Positions 15,076 through 23,162 of a DNA stretch of 42,765 nucleotides are shown piece after piece. Position 1 is the stretch's first letter; each line of letters opens with the position of its first letter. Made by a program: the position numbers and the translations under genes. A model generated the notes under the pieces. That model did not search any database. It had not been told where the DNA came from and worked only from the letters and a program-made list of their open reading frames with translations. The stretch spans positions 1 through 42,765 of the forward strand of contig NZ_FCOG02000053.1 of the NCBI RefSeq assembly GCF_001544975.2. The letters run 5' to 3'. The DNA comes from Caballeronia arationis. Its GTDB lineage: Bacteria; Pseudomonadota; Gammaproteobacteria; Burkholderiales; Burkholderiaceae.

Positions 15076-17760
15076 ATGGATCAATTCGCCAAAGAGACCC
15101 TGCCAATCTCCCTAGAGGAGGAAATGCGCCGCTCATATCTCGATTACGCGATGAGCGTGATCGTCGGGCGGGCGCTTCCCGATGTCCGCGATGGCCTGAA
15201 GCCGGTTCACCGTCGCGCGCTGTATTCGATGCACGAGCTGAACAACGACTGGAATCGCGCTTACAAGAAGTCGGCGCGTATCGTCGGCGACGTGATCGGT
15301 AAATATCACCCCCACGGCGACGCCTCCGTCTACGAGACGATCGTCCGGATGGCGCAGCCGTTCTCGCTGCGCTACATGCTCGTCGACGGGCAGGGCAACT
15401 TCGGTTCGGTCGACGGCGACAACGCCGCCGCCATGCGCTACACCGAAATCCGCATGGCGAAGATCGGCCACGAGTTGCTTGCGGACATCGACAAGGAAAC
15501 CGTCGACTTCGGCCCGAACTACGACGGCAGCGAGAACGAGCCACTCGTCCTCCCGGCGCGCATCCCGAACCTTCTGATCAACGGCTCGGCCGGGATCGCG
15601 GTCGGCATGGCGACCAACATTCCGCCGCACAACCTGCGCGAAATCGTCGATGCCTGTCTGCACCTGCTGAACAATCCCGAATCCACGGTCGACGAGCTGA
15701 TCGAGATCGTGCCGGCACCGGATTTCCCGACGGCCGGCATCATCTACGGCGTCGCCGGCGTGCGCGACGGCTACCGCACGGGGCGCGGGCGCGTCGTGAT
15801 GCGCGCGACCACGCACTTCGAGGAAATCGACCGCGGCCAGCGCATGGCGATCATCGTCGACGAGATCCCGTATCAGGTGAACAAGCGCACGCTGCTCGAG
15901 CGAATCGCCGAACTCGTGAACGAGAAGAAGATCGAGGGCATCTCCGACATCCGCGACGAGTCCGACAAGAGCGGCATGCGCGTCGTGATCGAGCTGAAGC
16001 GCGGGGAAGTGCCCGAAGTCATTCTCAACAACCTGTACAAGCAGACGCAGCTCCAGGACACCTTCGGCATGAACATGGTCGCGCTCGTCGACGGCCAGCC
16101 GAAGTTGCTGAACCTGAAGGAAATGCTGGAGTGCTTCCTGTCGCACCGGCGGGAAGTACTGACGCGGCGCACCGTATACGAACTGCGCAAGGCGCGCGAT
16201 CGGGGTCACATCCTCGAAGGTCTGGCGGTTGCGCTCGCGAACATCGACGAATTCATCGCGCTCATCAAGGCCGCGCCCACGCCGCCTATCGCGAAGCAGG
16301 AATTGATGAACCGCACGTGGGATTCTTCGCTCGTGCGCGAAATGCTCACGCGCGCCGAGACGGAAGCCGCCGGCGGGCGCATCGCGTACCGGCCGGAAGG
16401 GCTGAATCCGGCGTACGGGCTGCAGGAAGACGGTCTGTATAGATTGTCGGACGTCCAGGCGCAGGAAATTCTGCAGATGCGCCTGCAACGCCTGACGGGG
16501 CTCGAACAGGACAAGATCGTCGGAGAGTATCGCGACGTGATGGCGCAGATCGCCGACCTGCTCGACATCCTCGCGCGTCCGGAGCGGATTCGTCAGATCA
16601 TCGTCGACGAACTCGGCCAGATTCGCAGCGAATTCGGCGACGACCGCCGCTCGCGCATCGAACTGAACGCCACCGAACTCAACACCGAAGACCTGATCAC
16701 GCCGCAGGAAATGGTCGTGACCATGTCGCACACGGGCTACGTGAAGTCGCAGCCGCTGTCCGAATATCGCGCGCAAAAGCGCGGCGGGCGCGGCAAGCAG
16801 GCCACGCAGATGAAGGAAGACGACTGGATCGACACGCTCTTCATCGCGAACACGCACGATCACATGTTGTGCTTCTCGAACCGCGGCCGCGTCTACTGGG
16901 TCAAGGTGTACGAAGTGCCGCAGGGCTCGCGCAACTCCCGTGGCCGGCCGATCATCAACATGTTCCCGCTGCAGGAAGGCGAGAAGATCAACGTCGTGCT
17001 GCCGATCAAGGAGTTCTCGGCGGACCAGTACGTGTTCATGGCAACTGCGCTCGGCACCGTCAAGAAGACGCCGCTCGAAGCATTCAGCCGACCGCTGCGC
17101 AAGGGCATCATCGCGGTGGGTCTGGACGAGGGCGACTACCTGATCGGCGCGGCCATCACCGACGGCGAGCATGACGTGATGCTCTTCTCCGACGCCGGCA
17201 AGGCGGTGCGTTTCGACGAGAACGATGTCCGTGCAATGGGGCGCGAAGCGCGTGGCGTGCGCGGCATGCAGCTCGAAGACGGGCAGCAGGTCATCGCGCT
17301 GCTGGTTGCGGGCGGCGAGAACCAGTCGGTGCTCACGGCCACGGAAAACGGCTTCGGCAAGCGTACGCCGATCAACGAGTACACGCGTCATGGCCGCGGT
17401 ACGAAGGGCATGATCGCGATCCAGACGTCGGAACGCAACGGCCGTGTGGTCGCCGCGACGCTCGTCGAGCCCGAAAGCGAGATCATGCTGATCACCAATT
17501 CCGGCGTCCTGATCCGCACCCGTGTTTCCGAGATACGCGAGATGGGCCGTGCAACCCAAGGTGTTACACTCATTAGTCTTGATGAAGGGACGAAGCTCTC
17601 GGGACTGCAGCACATCGCCGAGGCGGAAGCCGAAGCCGAGCTTGATGCCGACATCGACAATGACAACGCTGCCGACTCAAATGGCGTTAATGGCGTTAAT
17701 GGCGTTAATGGCGTTAATGGCGAAGGCGACGTTAATGGCGATGAGGGCGGTGCAGCCTGA
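15076..17760 (+). CDS. gyrA: DNA gyrase subunit A
   Basis: A protein of 894 residues. GyrA cuts and reseals DNA as half of the A2B2 enzyme that introduces negative supercoils. The winged-helix breakage domain carries the catalytic tyrosine Y122 (AAAMRYTE), followed by tower and coiled-coil segments and the C-terminal beta-pinwheel with the GyrA box near QKRGGRG. The quinolone pocket reads HGDASVYETIV: residue 83 is Ala and 87 is Glu (E. coli numbering matches directly), where E. coli has Ser and Asp. The C-terminus is an acidic tail with four perfect 9-bp repeats encoding Asn-Gly-Val, adding length over E. coli (875 aa). The ribosome-binding site is weak. Confidence 0.98.
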   Translation: MDQFAKETLPISLEEEMRRSYLDYAMSVIVGRALPDVRDGLKPVHRRALYSMHELNNDWNRAYKKSARIVGDVIGKYHPHGDASVYETIVRMAQPFSLRYMLVDGQGNFGSVDGDNAAAMRYTEIRMAKIGHELLADIDKETVDFGPNYDGSENEPLVLPARIPNLLINGSAGIAVGMATNIPPHNLREIVDACLHLLNNPESTVDELIEIVPAPDFPTAGIIYGVAGVRDGYRTGRGRVVMRATTHFEEIDRGQRMAIIVDEIPYQVNKRTLLERIAELVNEKKIEGISDIRDESDKSGMRVVIELKRGEVPEVILNNLYKQTQLQDTFGMNMVALVDGQPKLLNLKEMLECFLSHRREVLTRRTVYELRKARDRGHILEGLAVALANIDEFIALIKAAPTPPIAKQELMNRTWDSSLVREMLTRAETEAAGGRIAYRPEGLNPAYGLQEDGLYRLSDVQAQEILQMRLQRLTGLEQDKIVGEYRDVMAQIADLLDILARPERIRQIIVDELGQIRSEFGDDRRSRIELNATELNTEDLITPQEMVVTMSHTGYVKSQPLSEYRAQKRGGRGKQATQMKEDDWIDTLFIANTHDHMLCFSNRGRVYWVKVYEVPQGSRNSRGRPIINMFPLQEGEKINVVLPIKEFSADQYVFMATALGTVKKTPLEAFSRPLRKGIIAVGLDEGDYLIGAAITDGEHDVMLFSDAGKAVRFDENDVRAMGREARGVRGMQLEDGQQVIALLVAGGENQSVLTATENGFGKRTPINEYTRHGRGTKGMIAIQTSERNGRVVAATLVEPESEIMLITNSGVLIRTRVSEIREMGRATQGVTLISLDEGTKLSGLQHIAEAEAEAELDADIDNDNAADSNGVNGVNGVNGVNGEGDVNGDEGGAA
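17680..17742 (+). repeat. In-frame 9-bp tandem repeats in the gyrA tail
   Basis: AATGGCGTT is repeated four times without mismatch (17680-17715), followed by AATGGCGAA (17716-17724) and AATGGCGAT (17734-17742). The array encodes Asn-Gly-Val units just before the stop codon. The 9-bp period keeps the frame, so slippage would only change tail length. Confidence 0.95.
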
Positions 17761-17928
17761 TTCTCGTTTCTCTCGCGTGACTCGCGTTCTGCTTTCGAAA
17801 GCCTGAATGGATCAAGTCGTGCGACTCGCGTTATGCCGCCGGGCTTCGCTCGTTTGAAGACGAGCCGGGCCACGGGCGGCGAAGCGGTGTCGCACGGCCG
17901 GTTTGAATACTTTTCAAAGGGAGTAATG

Positions 17929-18543
17929 ATGCAAAAACGATTTAAACAGTGGATGTTGCTGGCCGCCTTCGTGCCGACCTTCGCGATGGCCCAGTCGCTC
18001 CAGAATCAGGCCCCGAACCAGGCAGCCGCTCCGGCAGCCCCGGCAGCGGCGCCGGTCGATTCTGCGAAGCAGGCGGCCATCAACGATCTGCTGAGCGCCA
18101 TCGACGCGCAGAAGCTCGTCGGTGCCATCGGCAACAGCGCGCAGATGCAATCGAAGCAGCTCGTCCCGGCAATCCTGTCGGACGCGCTCTCCGAAAACAA
18201 GTCGATGAACGACAAGCAGAAGCAGGCCGCCGTGCCGGCGCTGCAGAAGAACGCCGTGCCGAAGCTGGTTGACTCGGCGGGCCAGGTGTTCGCGACGGAC
18301 TCGTTCCGCCAGGACGCGATGAAGGCTCAGTTCGACGCCTACGCGAAGTACTACACGACGGATGAAATCAAGGACCTGACGGCGTTCTACAAGAGCCCGA
18401 CTGGCCGTAAGTTCATCCAGGTGCAGGACCAGGTTGGCCGCGACGTCGTGAACGGTCTGATGCAGAAGTACATGCCGCAAGCCATCAAGGCGACGCGCAC
18501 GCAGGCCGACGCCGAAGTGGCCAACGTGAAGCCGGCCAAGTAA
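17929..18543 (+). CDS. DUF2059 domain exported protein
   Basis: A protein of 204 residues from ATG 17929: Sec signal peptide (1-~21, ending AMA then Q), an Ala/Pro-rich linker, then a helical DUF2059 domain (~45-195) with the family features KYYTTDEIKDLTAFYKSPTGRKF. The role of DUF2059 is unknown; it is a periplasmic or outer-membrane-linked domain in Proteobacteria. The frame stays open upstream to 17833, but AAGGGAG just before a double ATG (17926 and 17929) sets the start; the second gives the better spacing and both are possible. It stands between gyrA and serC, a position I believe is conserved in Burkholderia. Two hairpins follow, the second a strong terminator. Confidence 0.88.
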   Translation: MQKRFKQWMLLAAFVPTFAMAQSLQNQAPNQAAAPAAPAAAPVDSAKQAAINDLLSAIDAQKLVGAIGNSAQMQSKQLVPAILSDALSENKSMNDKQKQAAVPALQKNAVPKLVDSAGQVFATDSFRQDAMKAQFDAYAKYYTTDEIKDLTAFYKSPTGRKFIQVQDQVGRDVVNGLMQKYMPQAIKATRTQADAEVANVKPAK

Positions 18544-18574
18544 GCGCGCCGATCGGCCTGAACCGGTTGTCTGA

Positions 18575-18596
18575 GCGGGCGCCGCGCGGCGCCCGC
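18575..18596 (+). repeat. GC-rich hairpin after the DUF2059 gene
   Basis: GCGGGCGCC pairs with GGCGCCCGC around GCGC, 32 bp past the stop codon. No T-tract follows directly, so it may protect the mRNA 3' end or assist the stronger terminator 30 bp on. Confidence 0.6.
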
Positions 18597-18599
18597 GGA

Positions 18600-18628
18600 T
18601 TGGCGGGTTTTCAGGACGGTGCGATAAT
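18600..18628 (+). promoter_or_regulatory. Probable serC promoter, overlapping a terminator hairpin
   Basis: TTGGCG (18600-18605) and GATAAT (18623-18628) are separated by 17 bp. Transcription would start near 18635, inside the left arm of the following hairpin, giving serC a leader of about 95 nt. Confidence 0.55.
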
Positions 18629-18666
18629 GGCTGTTTGCGCGAAAGCGCAAACAGCCATTTCTTTTT
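18627..18666 (+). terminator. Strong intrinsic terminator between the DUF2059 gene and serC
   Basis: ATGGCTGTTTGCGC (18627-18640) pairs perfectly with 18645-18658 around a GAAA tetraloop, followed by TTCTTTTT. Transcripts from gyrA or DUF2059 should end here. RNA begun at the interleaved serC promoter would contain only part of the left arm and escape it. Confidence 0.88.
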
Positions 18667-18728
18667 CGGGCGCGGTTTTCAGTACGTGTTGTTCCTTCCC
18701 GCCGCGCCTGGCCATTCGGGGTTCCTAG

Positions 18729-19811
18729 ATGCGCGTGTTCAATTTCTCCGCCGGTCCTGCGGCGATGCCCGAAGAAGTGCTGCGCCAGGCAGCCGACGAG
18801 ATGCTCGACTGGAACGGCAGCGGCATGAGCGTGATGGAAATGAGCCATCGCGGCGCCGAGTTCATGTCGATCCACGAAGCCGCGCTCACCGACCTGCGCG
18901 AATTGCTGAACGTGCCGGCGTCGCATCGGATTCTGTTCCTGCAGGGCGGCGGCATTGGCGAAAACGCCATCGTTCCGATGAACATGCTCGGCACGAAGAA
19001 GACCGCCGATTTCATCGTGACCGGTTCCTGGTCGCAGAAATCGTTCAAGGAAGCGCAGAAGTACGGCACGCCGCACATCGCCGCGAACGGCAAGACGGAG
19101 CAGGGCTTCACGCACGTACCGCGCATCGCGGAGTGGCATCTCTCCGACGACCCCGCCTACGTGCACCTGTGCACGAACGAAACCATCGACGGCGTCGAAA
19201 CGTTCGAGATTCCCGATCTCGGCGATATTCCGCTCGTCGCCGATGCGTCGTCGCACATCCTGTCGCGCCCGATGGACATCGCCAAATACGGCGTGCTCTT
19301 CGGCGGCGCGCAGAAGAACATCGGCATGGCGGGCGTGACGGTCGTGATCGTGCGCGAGGACCTGCTCGACCGCGCGCTCGCGATCTGTCCGTCGGCGTTC
19401 GAATGGAAGACGGTCGCCGAGAACAATTCGATGTACAACACGCCGCCCACCTACGCGATCTACATCGCGGGCCTCGTCTTCAAGTGGCTGAAAAGGCAGG
19501 GCGGTCTGGAAGCGATCGAGGCACGCAACGCCGAGAAGGCGAAGCTGCTCTACGACACCATCGATTCGAGCGATTTCTACGTCAACAAGGTGGAGCGCCA
19601 GTCGCGCTCGCGCATGAACGTGCCGTTCTTCCTCGCGGACGAATCGCGCAACGCCGATTTCCTGGCCGGCGCAAAAGCGCGCGGGCTGCTGCAACTGAAG
19701 GGCCACAAGTCCGTAGGCGGCATGCGGGCATCGATCTACAACGCGGTGCCGCTCGAGGGCGTGAAAACGCTCGTCGAATACATGAAGGATTTCGAGCAGG
19801 GCCGCGCGTAA
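18729..19811 (+). CDS. serC: Phosphoserine aminotransferase
   Basis: A protein of 360 residues. It uses pyridoxal phosphate to convert 3-phosphohydroxypyruvate and glutamate to phosphoserine, and also serves pyridoxine synthesis; cytoplasmic. It opens with FNFSAGPAAMPEEVL, has the glycine-rich LQGGGIGENA near 71-80 (family QGGA type), and the PLP-binding lysine K196 in FGGAQKNIG. The length is usual for the family. It heads the serC-pheA-hisC-tyrA-aroA run, with short gaps throughout, so one transcript is likely. The ribosome-binding site is poor. The promoter lies about 100 bp upstream, overlapping a terminator hairpin. Confidence 0.97.
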   Translation: MRVFNFSAGPAAMPEEVLRQAADEMLDWNGSGMSVMEMSHRGAEFMSIHEAALTDLRELLNVPASHRILFLQGGGIGENAIVPMNMLGTKKTADFIVTGSWSQKSFKEAQKYGTPHIAANGKTEQGFTHVPRIAEWHLSDDPAYVHLCTNETIDGVETFEIPDLGDIPLVADASSHILSRPMDIAKYGVLFGGAQKNIGMAGVTVVIVREDLLDRALAICPSAFEWKTVAENNSMYNTPPTYAIYIAGLVFKWLKRQGGLEAIEARNAEKAKLLYDTIDSSDFYVNKVERQSRSRMNVPFFLADESRNADFLAGAKARGLLQLKGHKSVGGMRASIYNAVPLEGVKTLVEYMKDFEQGRA

Positions 19812-19870
19812 CGCGCGCCTTGCACTCCGCATTCTGACTTGCCCCGCTCAACTGCCCGCCAGCAAAACGC

Positions 19871-20953
19871 ATGGACGACGATCTCAATTCAAGACTCAAA
19901 CCGCTGCGCGAACGCATCGACGCGATCGACGCGCAACTCATCGCACTTCTGAACCAGCGCGCCGCGGTGGCGCTGGAAGTCGGCGAGGTGAAGAAGCATT
20001 TCAACGCGCCCGTGTTCCGTCCGGAGCGCGAAATGCAGGTGATCCAGCGCCTGCAGGACATGAGCGACGGTCCACTCGCGCACGATCACATCAGCGCGAT
20101 CTGGCGCGAAATCATGGCCGCGAGCCGCGCGCTCGAACAGACGATCCGCGCCGCGTTCCTCGGCCCGGTCGGCACGTATAGCGAGCAGGCGATGTTCGAA
20201 TACTTCGGTCATTCGATCGAAGGCGTGCCGTGCCCGTCGATCGACGAAGTGTTTCGTTCGGTCGAGGCGGGCGCAGCGGAATTCGGCGTCGTGCCGGTCG
20301 AGAATTCGGCGGAAGGCGCGGTGTCGCGCACGCTCGACCTGCTGCTGCAGTCGTCGCTGACGATCGGCGGCGAACTGGCGCTGCCGATTCATCACAATTT
20401 GTTGACGTCGACCGGCAAGCTCGACGGCGTGACGCGCGTCTGCGCGCATCCGCAGGCGCTCGCGCAGTGCCAGCGCTGGCTCACGGCGAACGTGCCGCAT
20501 CTTGAGCGGCAGGCGGTGTCGAGCAATGCAGAGGCGGCCCGCATGGCGGTCAACGATCCGACCGTCGCGGCCATCGCCGGCGATCGCGCCGCGACGCACT
20601 ACGGCCTCGGCATGGTCTTCACGCATATCCAGGACGATCCGCACAACCGCACGCGTTTCGTGATGATCGGCAAGCAGCCGACCGACGCGAGCGGCCATGA
20701 CCAGACCTCGCTGATCGTGTCGGTGGCGAACGAACCCGGCGCGATGTTCAAGCTGCTGGAGCCGCTCGCGAAGCACGGCGTCTCGATGACGCGCTTCGAG
20801 TCGCGCCCGGCGCGCGTGGGTACGTGGGAGTACTACTTCTACATCGACCTGGAAGGGCATCGCGACGACCCGTCCGTTGCCGCTGCGCTCGCTGAACTCG
20901 ACCAGAAAGCCGCTTTCCTGAAGATCCTCGGTTCGTACCCGCGCGCGCGCTGA
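19871..20953 (+). CDS. pheA: Bifunctional chorismate mutase/prephenate dehydratase (P-protein)
   Basis: A protein of 360 residues making phenylpyruvate from chorismate. Residues 1-~90 are an AroQ-type chorismate mutase (RLKPLRERIDAIDAQLIALLN, in helix form; and the catalytic R and K residues in VKKHF). Residues ~95-270 are prephenate dehydratase, from FLGPVGTYSEQA to the catalytic HNRTRFVMIG. Residues ~280-355 are an ACT domain (NEPGAMFKLLEPLA and FESRPAR), the phenylalanine feedback site. It follows serC by 59 bp and precedes hisC by 45 bp. No leader peptide or attenuator is visible before it. Confidence 0.97.
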   Translation: MDDDLNSRLKPLRERIDAIDAQLIALLNQRAAVALEVGEVKKHFNAPVFRPEREMQVIQRLQDMSDGPLAHDHISAIWREIMAASRALEQTIRAAFLGPVGTYSEQAMFEYFGHSIEGVPCPSIDEVFRSVEAGAAEFGVVPVENSAEGAVSRTLDLLLQSSLTIGGELALPIHHNLLTSTGKLDGVTRVCAHPQALAQCQRWLTANVPHLERQAVSSNAEAARMAVNDPTVAAIAGDRAATHYGLGMVFTHIQDDPHNRTRFVMIGKQPTDASGHDQTSLIVSVANEPGAMFKLLEPLAKHGVSMTRFESRPARVGTWEYYFYIDLEGHRDDPSVAAALAELDQKAAFLKILGSYPRAR

Positions 20954-20998
20954 ACGCGCACAAAGCGGACAATCGCGCCGCATCGACTGGAGAAGAAA

Positions 20999-22111
20999 AT
21001 GACATCGCAATTCGGCCCTTCCTATGTGCGCGCGATCGCGCCGTACATCGCCGGCAAGCCGATTTCCGAAGTGGCCCGCGAGTTCGGCCTGAACGAGGCG
21101 AGCATCGTCAAGCTCGCGTCGAACGAGAATCCGCTTGGCATGCCCGAGTCGGCGAAGCGCGCGATGACGCTCGCCATCGACGAACTCGGCCGCTATCCGG
21201 ATTCCAACGGGTTCGAGCTGAAGGCCGCGCTCGCCGAGCGATACGGCGTGCCGCCGGAATGGATCACGCTCGGCAACGGCAGCAACGACATCCTCGAAAT
21301 GGCGGCGCACGCGTTCGTCGAGAAAGCGCAGTCGATCGTCTACTCGCAGTATTCGTTCGCGGTCTACGCGCTCGCGACGCAGGGTTTGGGCGCGCGCGCG
21401 ATCGTCGTGCCGGCGGTCGAATACGGCCACGACATCGACGCGATGCTCGCCGCCATCGCGGACGACACGCGCCTCGTCTTCGTCGCGAACCCGAACAACC
21501 CGACCGGCACGTTCATCGACGGCCCGGCGCTCGAAGCGTTCATCGCGAAGGTGCCGCGCCACGTGGCTATCGTGCTCGACGAGGCGTACACCGAATATCT
21601 CCCGGCCGGCAAGCGCTATGACTCGATCGACTGGGTGCGCCGCTATCCGAACCTGCTCGTGTCGCGGACGTTCTCGAAGGCGTTCGGACTCGCGGGCCTG
21701 CGCATCGGCTTCGCGATCGCGCAGCCCGAACTCACCGATTTGCTCAACCGCCTGCGCCAGCCGTTCAACGTCAATTCGCTCGCGCAGGCGGCCGCGGTCG
21801 CCGCACTGAACGACCGCGCGTTCCTCGAAGAGAGCGCGTCGGTGAATGCGCGCGGCTACCGGCGGCTGACCGAAGCCTTCGACAAGTTGGGGCTCGAATA
21901 CGTGCCGTCGTACGGCAATTTCGTGATGGTGCGCGTCGGCGAAGACGATGGCGCCGGCGCGCGCGTGAATCTCGGCTTGCTGAAACAGGGCGTGATCGTG
22001 CGGCCGGTCGGCAACTATGGTTTGCCGCAGTGGCTGCGCGTCACGGTCGGGCTGCCGGCGGAGAACGAAGCCTTTATCGCCGCGCTCGAGCAGTCGCTCG
22101 CGTCCGTCTGA
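20999..22111 (+). CDS. hisC: Histidinol-phosphate aminotransferase (HisC type)
   Basis: A protein of 370 residues and a class I/II PLP aminotransferase. Motifs: KLASNENPLGMPESA (38-52), the PNNPTGTF turn (165-172), and the PLP lysine K227 in SRTFSKAFGLAGLRIGF. The start has GGAGA. It lies within an aromatic amino-acid operon, between pheA and tyrA, rather than among his genes. In this setting such enzymes often act on phenylpyruvate and 4-hydroxyphenylpyruvate as the final aminotransferase, with or without histidinol-phosphate activity. The sequence does not decide between these substrates. A second hisC copy in the his operon would support an aromatic role. Confidence 0.9.
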   Translation: MTSQFGPSYVRAIAPYIAGKPISEVAREFGLNEASIVKLASNENPLGMPESAKRAMTLAIDELGRYPDSNGFELKAALAERYGVPPEWITLGNGSNDILEMAAHAFVEKAQSIVYSQYSFAVYALATQGLGARAIVVPAVEYGHDIDAMLAAIADDTRLVFVANPNNPTGTFIDGPALEAFIAKVPRHVAIVLDEAYTEYLPAGKRYDSIDWVRRYPNLLVSRTFSKAFGLAGLRIGFAIAQPELTDLLNRLRQPFNVNSLAQAAAVAALNDRAFLEESASVNARGYRRLTEAFDKLGLEYVPSYGNFVMVRVGEDDGAGARVNLGLLKQGVIVRPVGNYGLPQWLRVTVGLPAENEAFIAALEQSLASV

Positions 22112-22148
22112 ACCCGCGCGCCGCGAGGCGCGCTTCTGTCAAGGTCCC

Positions 22149-23120
22149 GTGGCTGCGTTCACTTTCAACAAACTGGTTATTTTCGGCGTCGGCCTGATCG
22201 GCGGATCGCTCGCGCGCGCGTTGCGCGAGCGGGCGGGGCTCGCAGGCGAGATCGTCGGTGTCGGGCGCTCGGCAAAGTCGGTCGCGCGCGCGCTGGAACT
22301 CGGCGTGATCGATTCGGCCGTTGCCATCGACGACGACCGCGCGCTCCGCTCAGCGCTCGAAGGCGCCGATGTCGTACTGCTCGCCGCGCCGGTCGCGCAG
22401 ACCGAGCCGCTCCTCGCGCGCATCGCGCCGTTTCTCGATGTCCACACGGTCGTGACGGACGCCGGCAGCACGAAAAGCGATGTCGTCGCGGCGGCGCGCG
22501 CGGCGCTCGGCGCGCGGATCGCGCAGTTCGTGCCCGGGCATCCGATTGCCGGCCGCGAGTCGAGCGGTGTCGATGCCGCGTTGCCCGAACTGTATGTGAA
22601 TCGGAACGTCGTGCTGTGTCCGCTCGCGGACAACCCGTACGAGGCGGTCGAACGCGTCGCTTCGATGTGGCAGGCAACCGGCGCTGCCGTGCACCGGATG
22701 AACGAGGCGCAGCACGATCGCGTGTTCGCGGCGGTGAGTCATTTGCCGCACGTGCTGTCGTTTGCGCTCGTCGAGCAGATTCTCGAAGCGCCCGACGCCG
22801 CGCTCAAGTTCTCGTTCGCCGCCGGCGGATTCCGCGATTTCACGCGCATCGCGGCGTCGAGTCCGGAAATGTGGCGTGATGTGTGCGTCGCGAACCGGGC
22901 AGCACTGCTGGCCGAACTCGACGCGTACACGGCCGTGCTCGCGCGCTTTCGCGCGGCCATCGATGCCGCCGACGGCGCCGCGCTGGAGGTGGCGTTCGCC
23001 CGCTCGCGGTCCGCGCGCACCGAATGGCAGGAACGCGGCACGATCGACGCGGCCAAGGCGCACGGCACATCCGGCACGGCGAACGCCCCCAAACGCGCCG
23101 ACGACTTCCCCGCGAAATAG
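22149..23120 (+). CDS. tyrA: Prephenate dehydrogenase
   Basis: A protein of 323 residues converting prephenate to 4-hydroxyphenylpyruvate with NAD+, the tyrosine branch step. The Rossmann motif is VIFGVGLIGGSLARAL; later VTDAGSTKSDV and the catalytic VPGHPIAGRESSG are seen. No chorismate mutase or ACT domain is attached, so it is the monofunctional type; the C-terminal ~25 residues are a low-complexity tail. The frame is open from 22017, but that part is the antisense-like shadow of hisC. GTG 22149, 37 bp after hisC, gives the family start (VAAFTFNKLVIFG), preceded by AAGG. Confidence 0.93.
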   Translation: MAAFTFNKLVIFGVGLIGGSLARALRERAGLAGEIVGVGRSAKSVARALELGVIDSAVAIDDDRALRSALEGADVVLLAAPVAQTEPLLARIAPFLDVHTVVTDAGSTKSDVVAAARAALGARIAQFVPGHPIAGRESSGVDAALPELYVNRNVVLCPLADNPYEAVERVASMWQATGAAVHRMNEAQHDRVFAAVSHLPHVLSFALVEQILEAPDAALKFSFAAGGFRDFTRIAASSPEMWRDVCVANRAALLAELDAYTAVLARFRAAIDAADGAALEVAFARSRSARTEWQERGTIDAAKAHGTSGTANAPKRADDFPAK

Positions 23121-23162
23121 GCGCCCACACCGCAGCCAAAAGCGCGAATTAAGGACTCAATC

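Noticed and set aside
15133..17613. An 826-codon open frame opposite gyrA
   Set aside because: Shadow of gyrA; low-complexity and without domain features.
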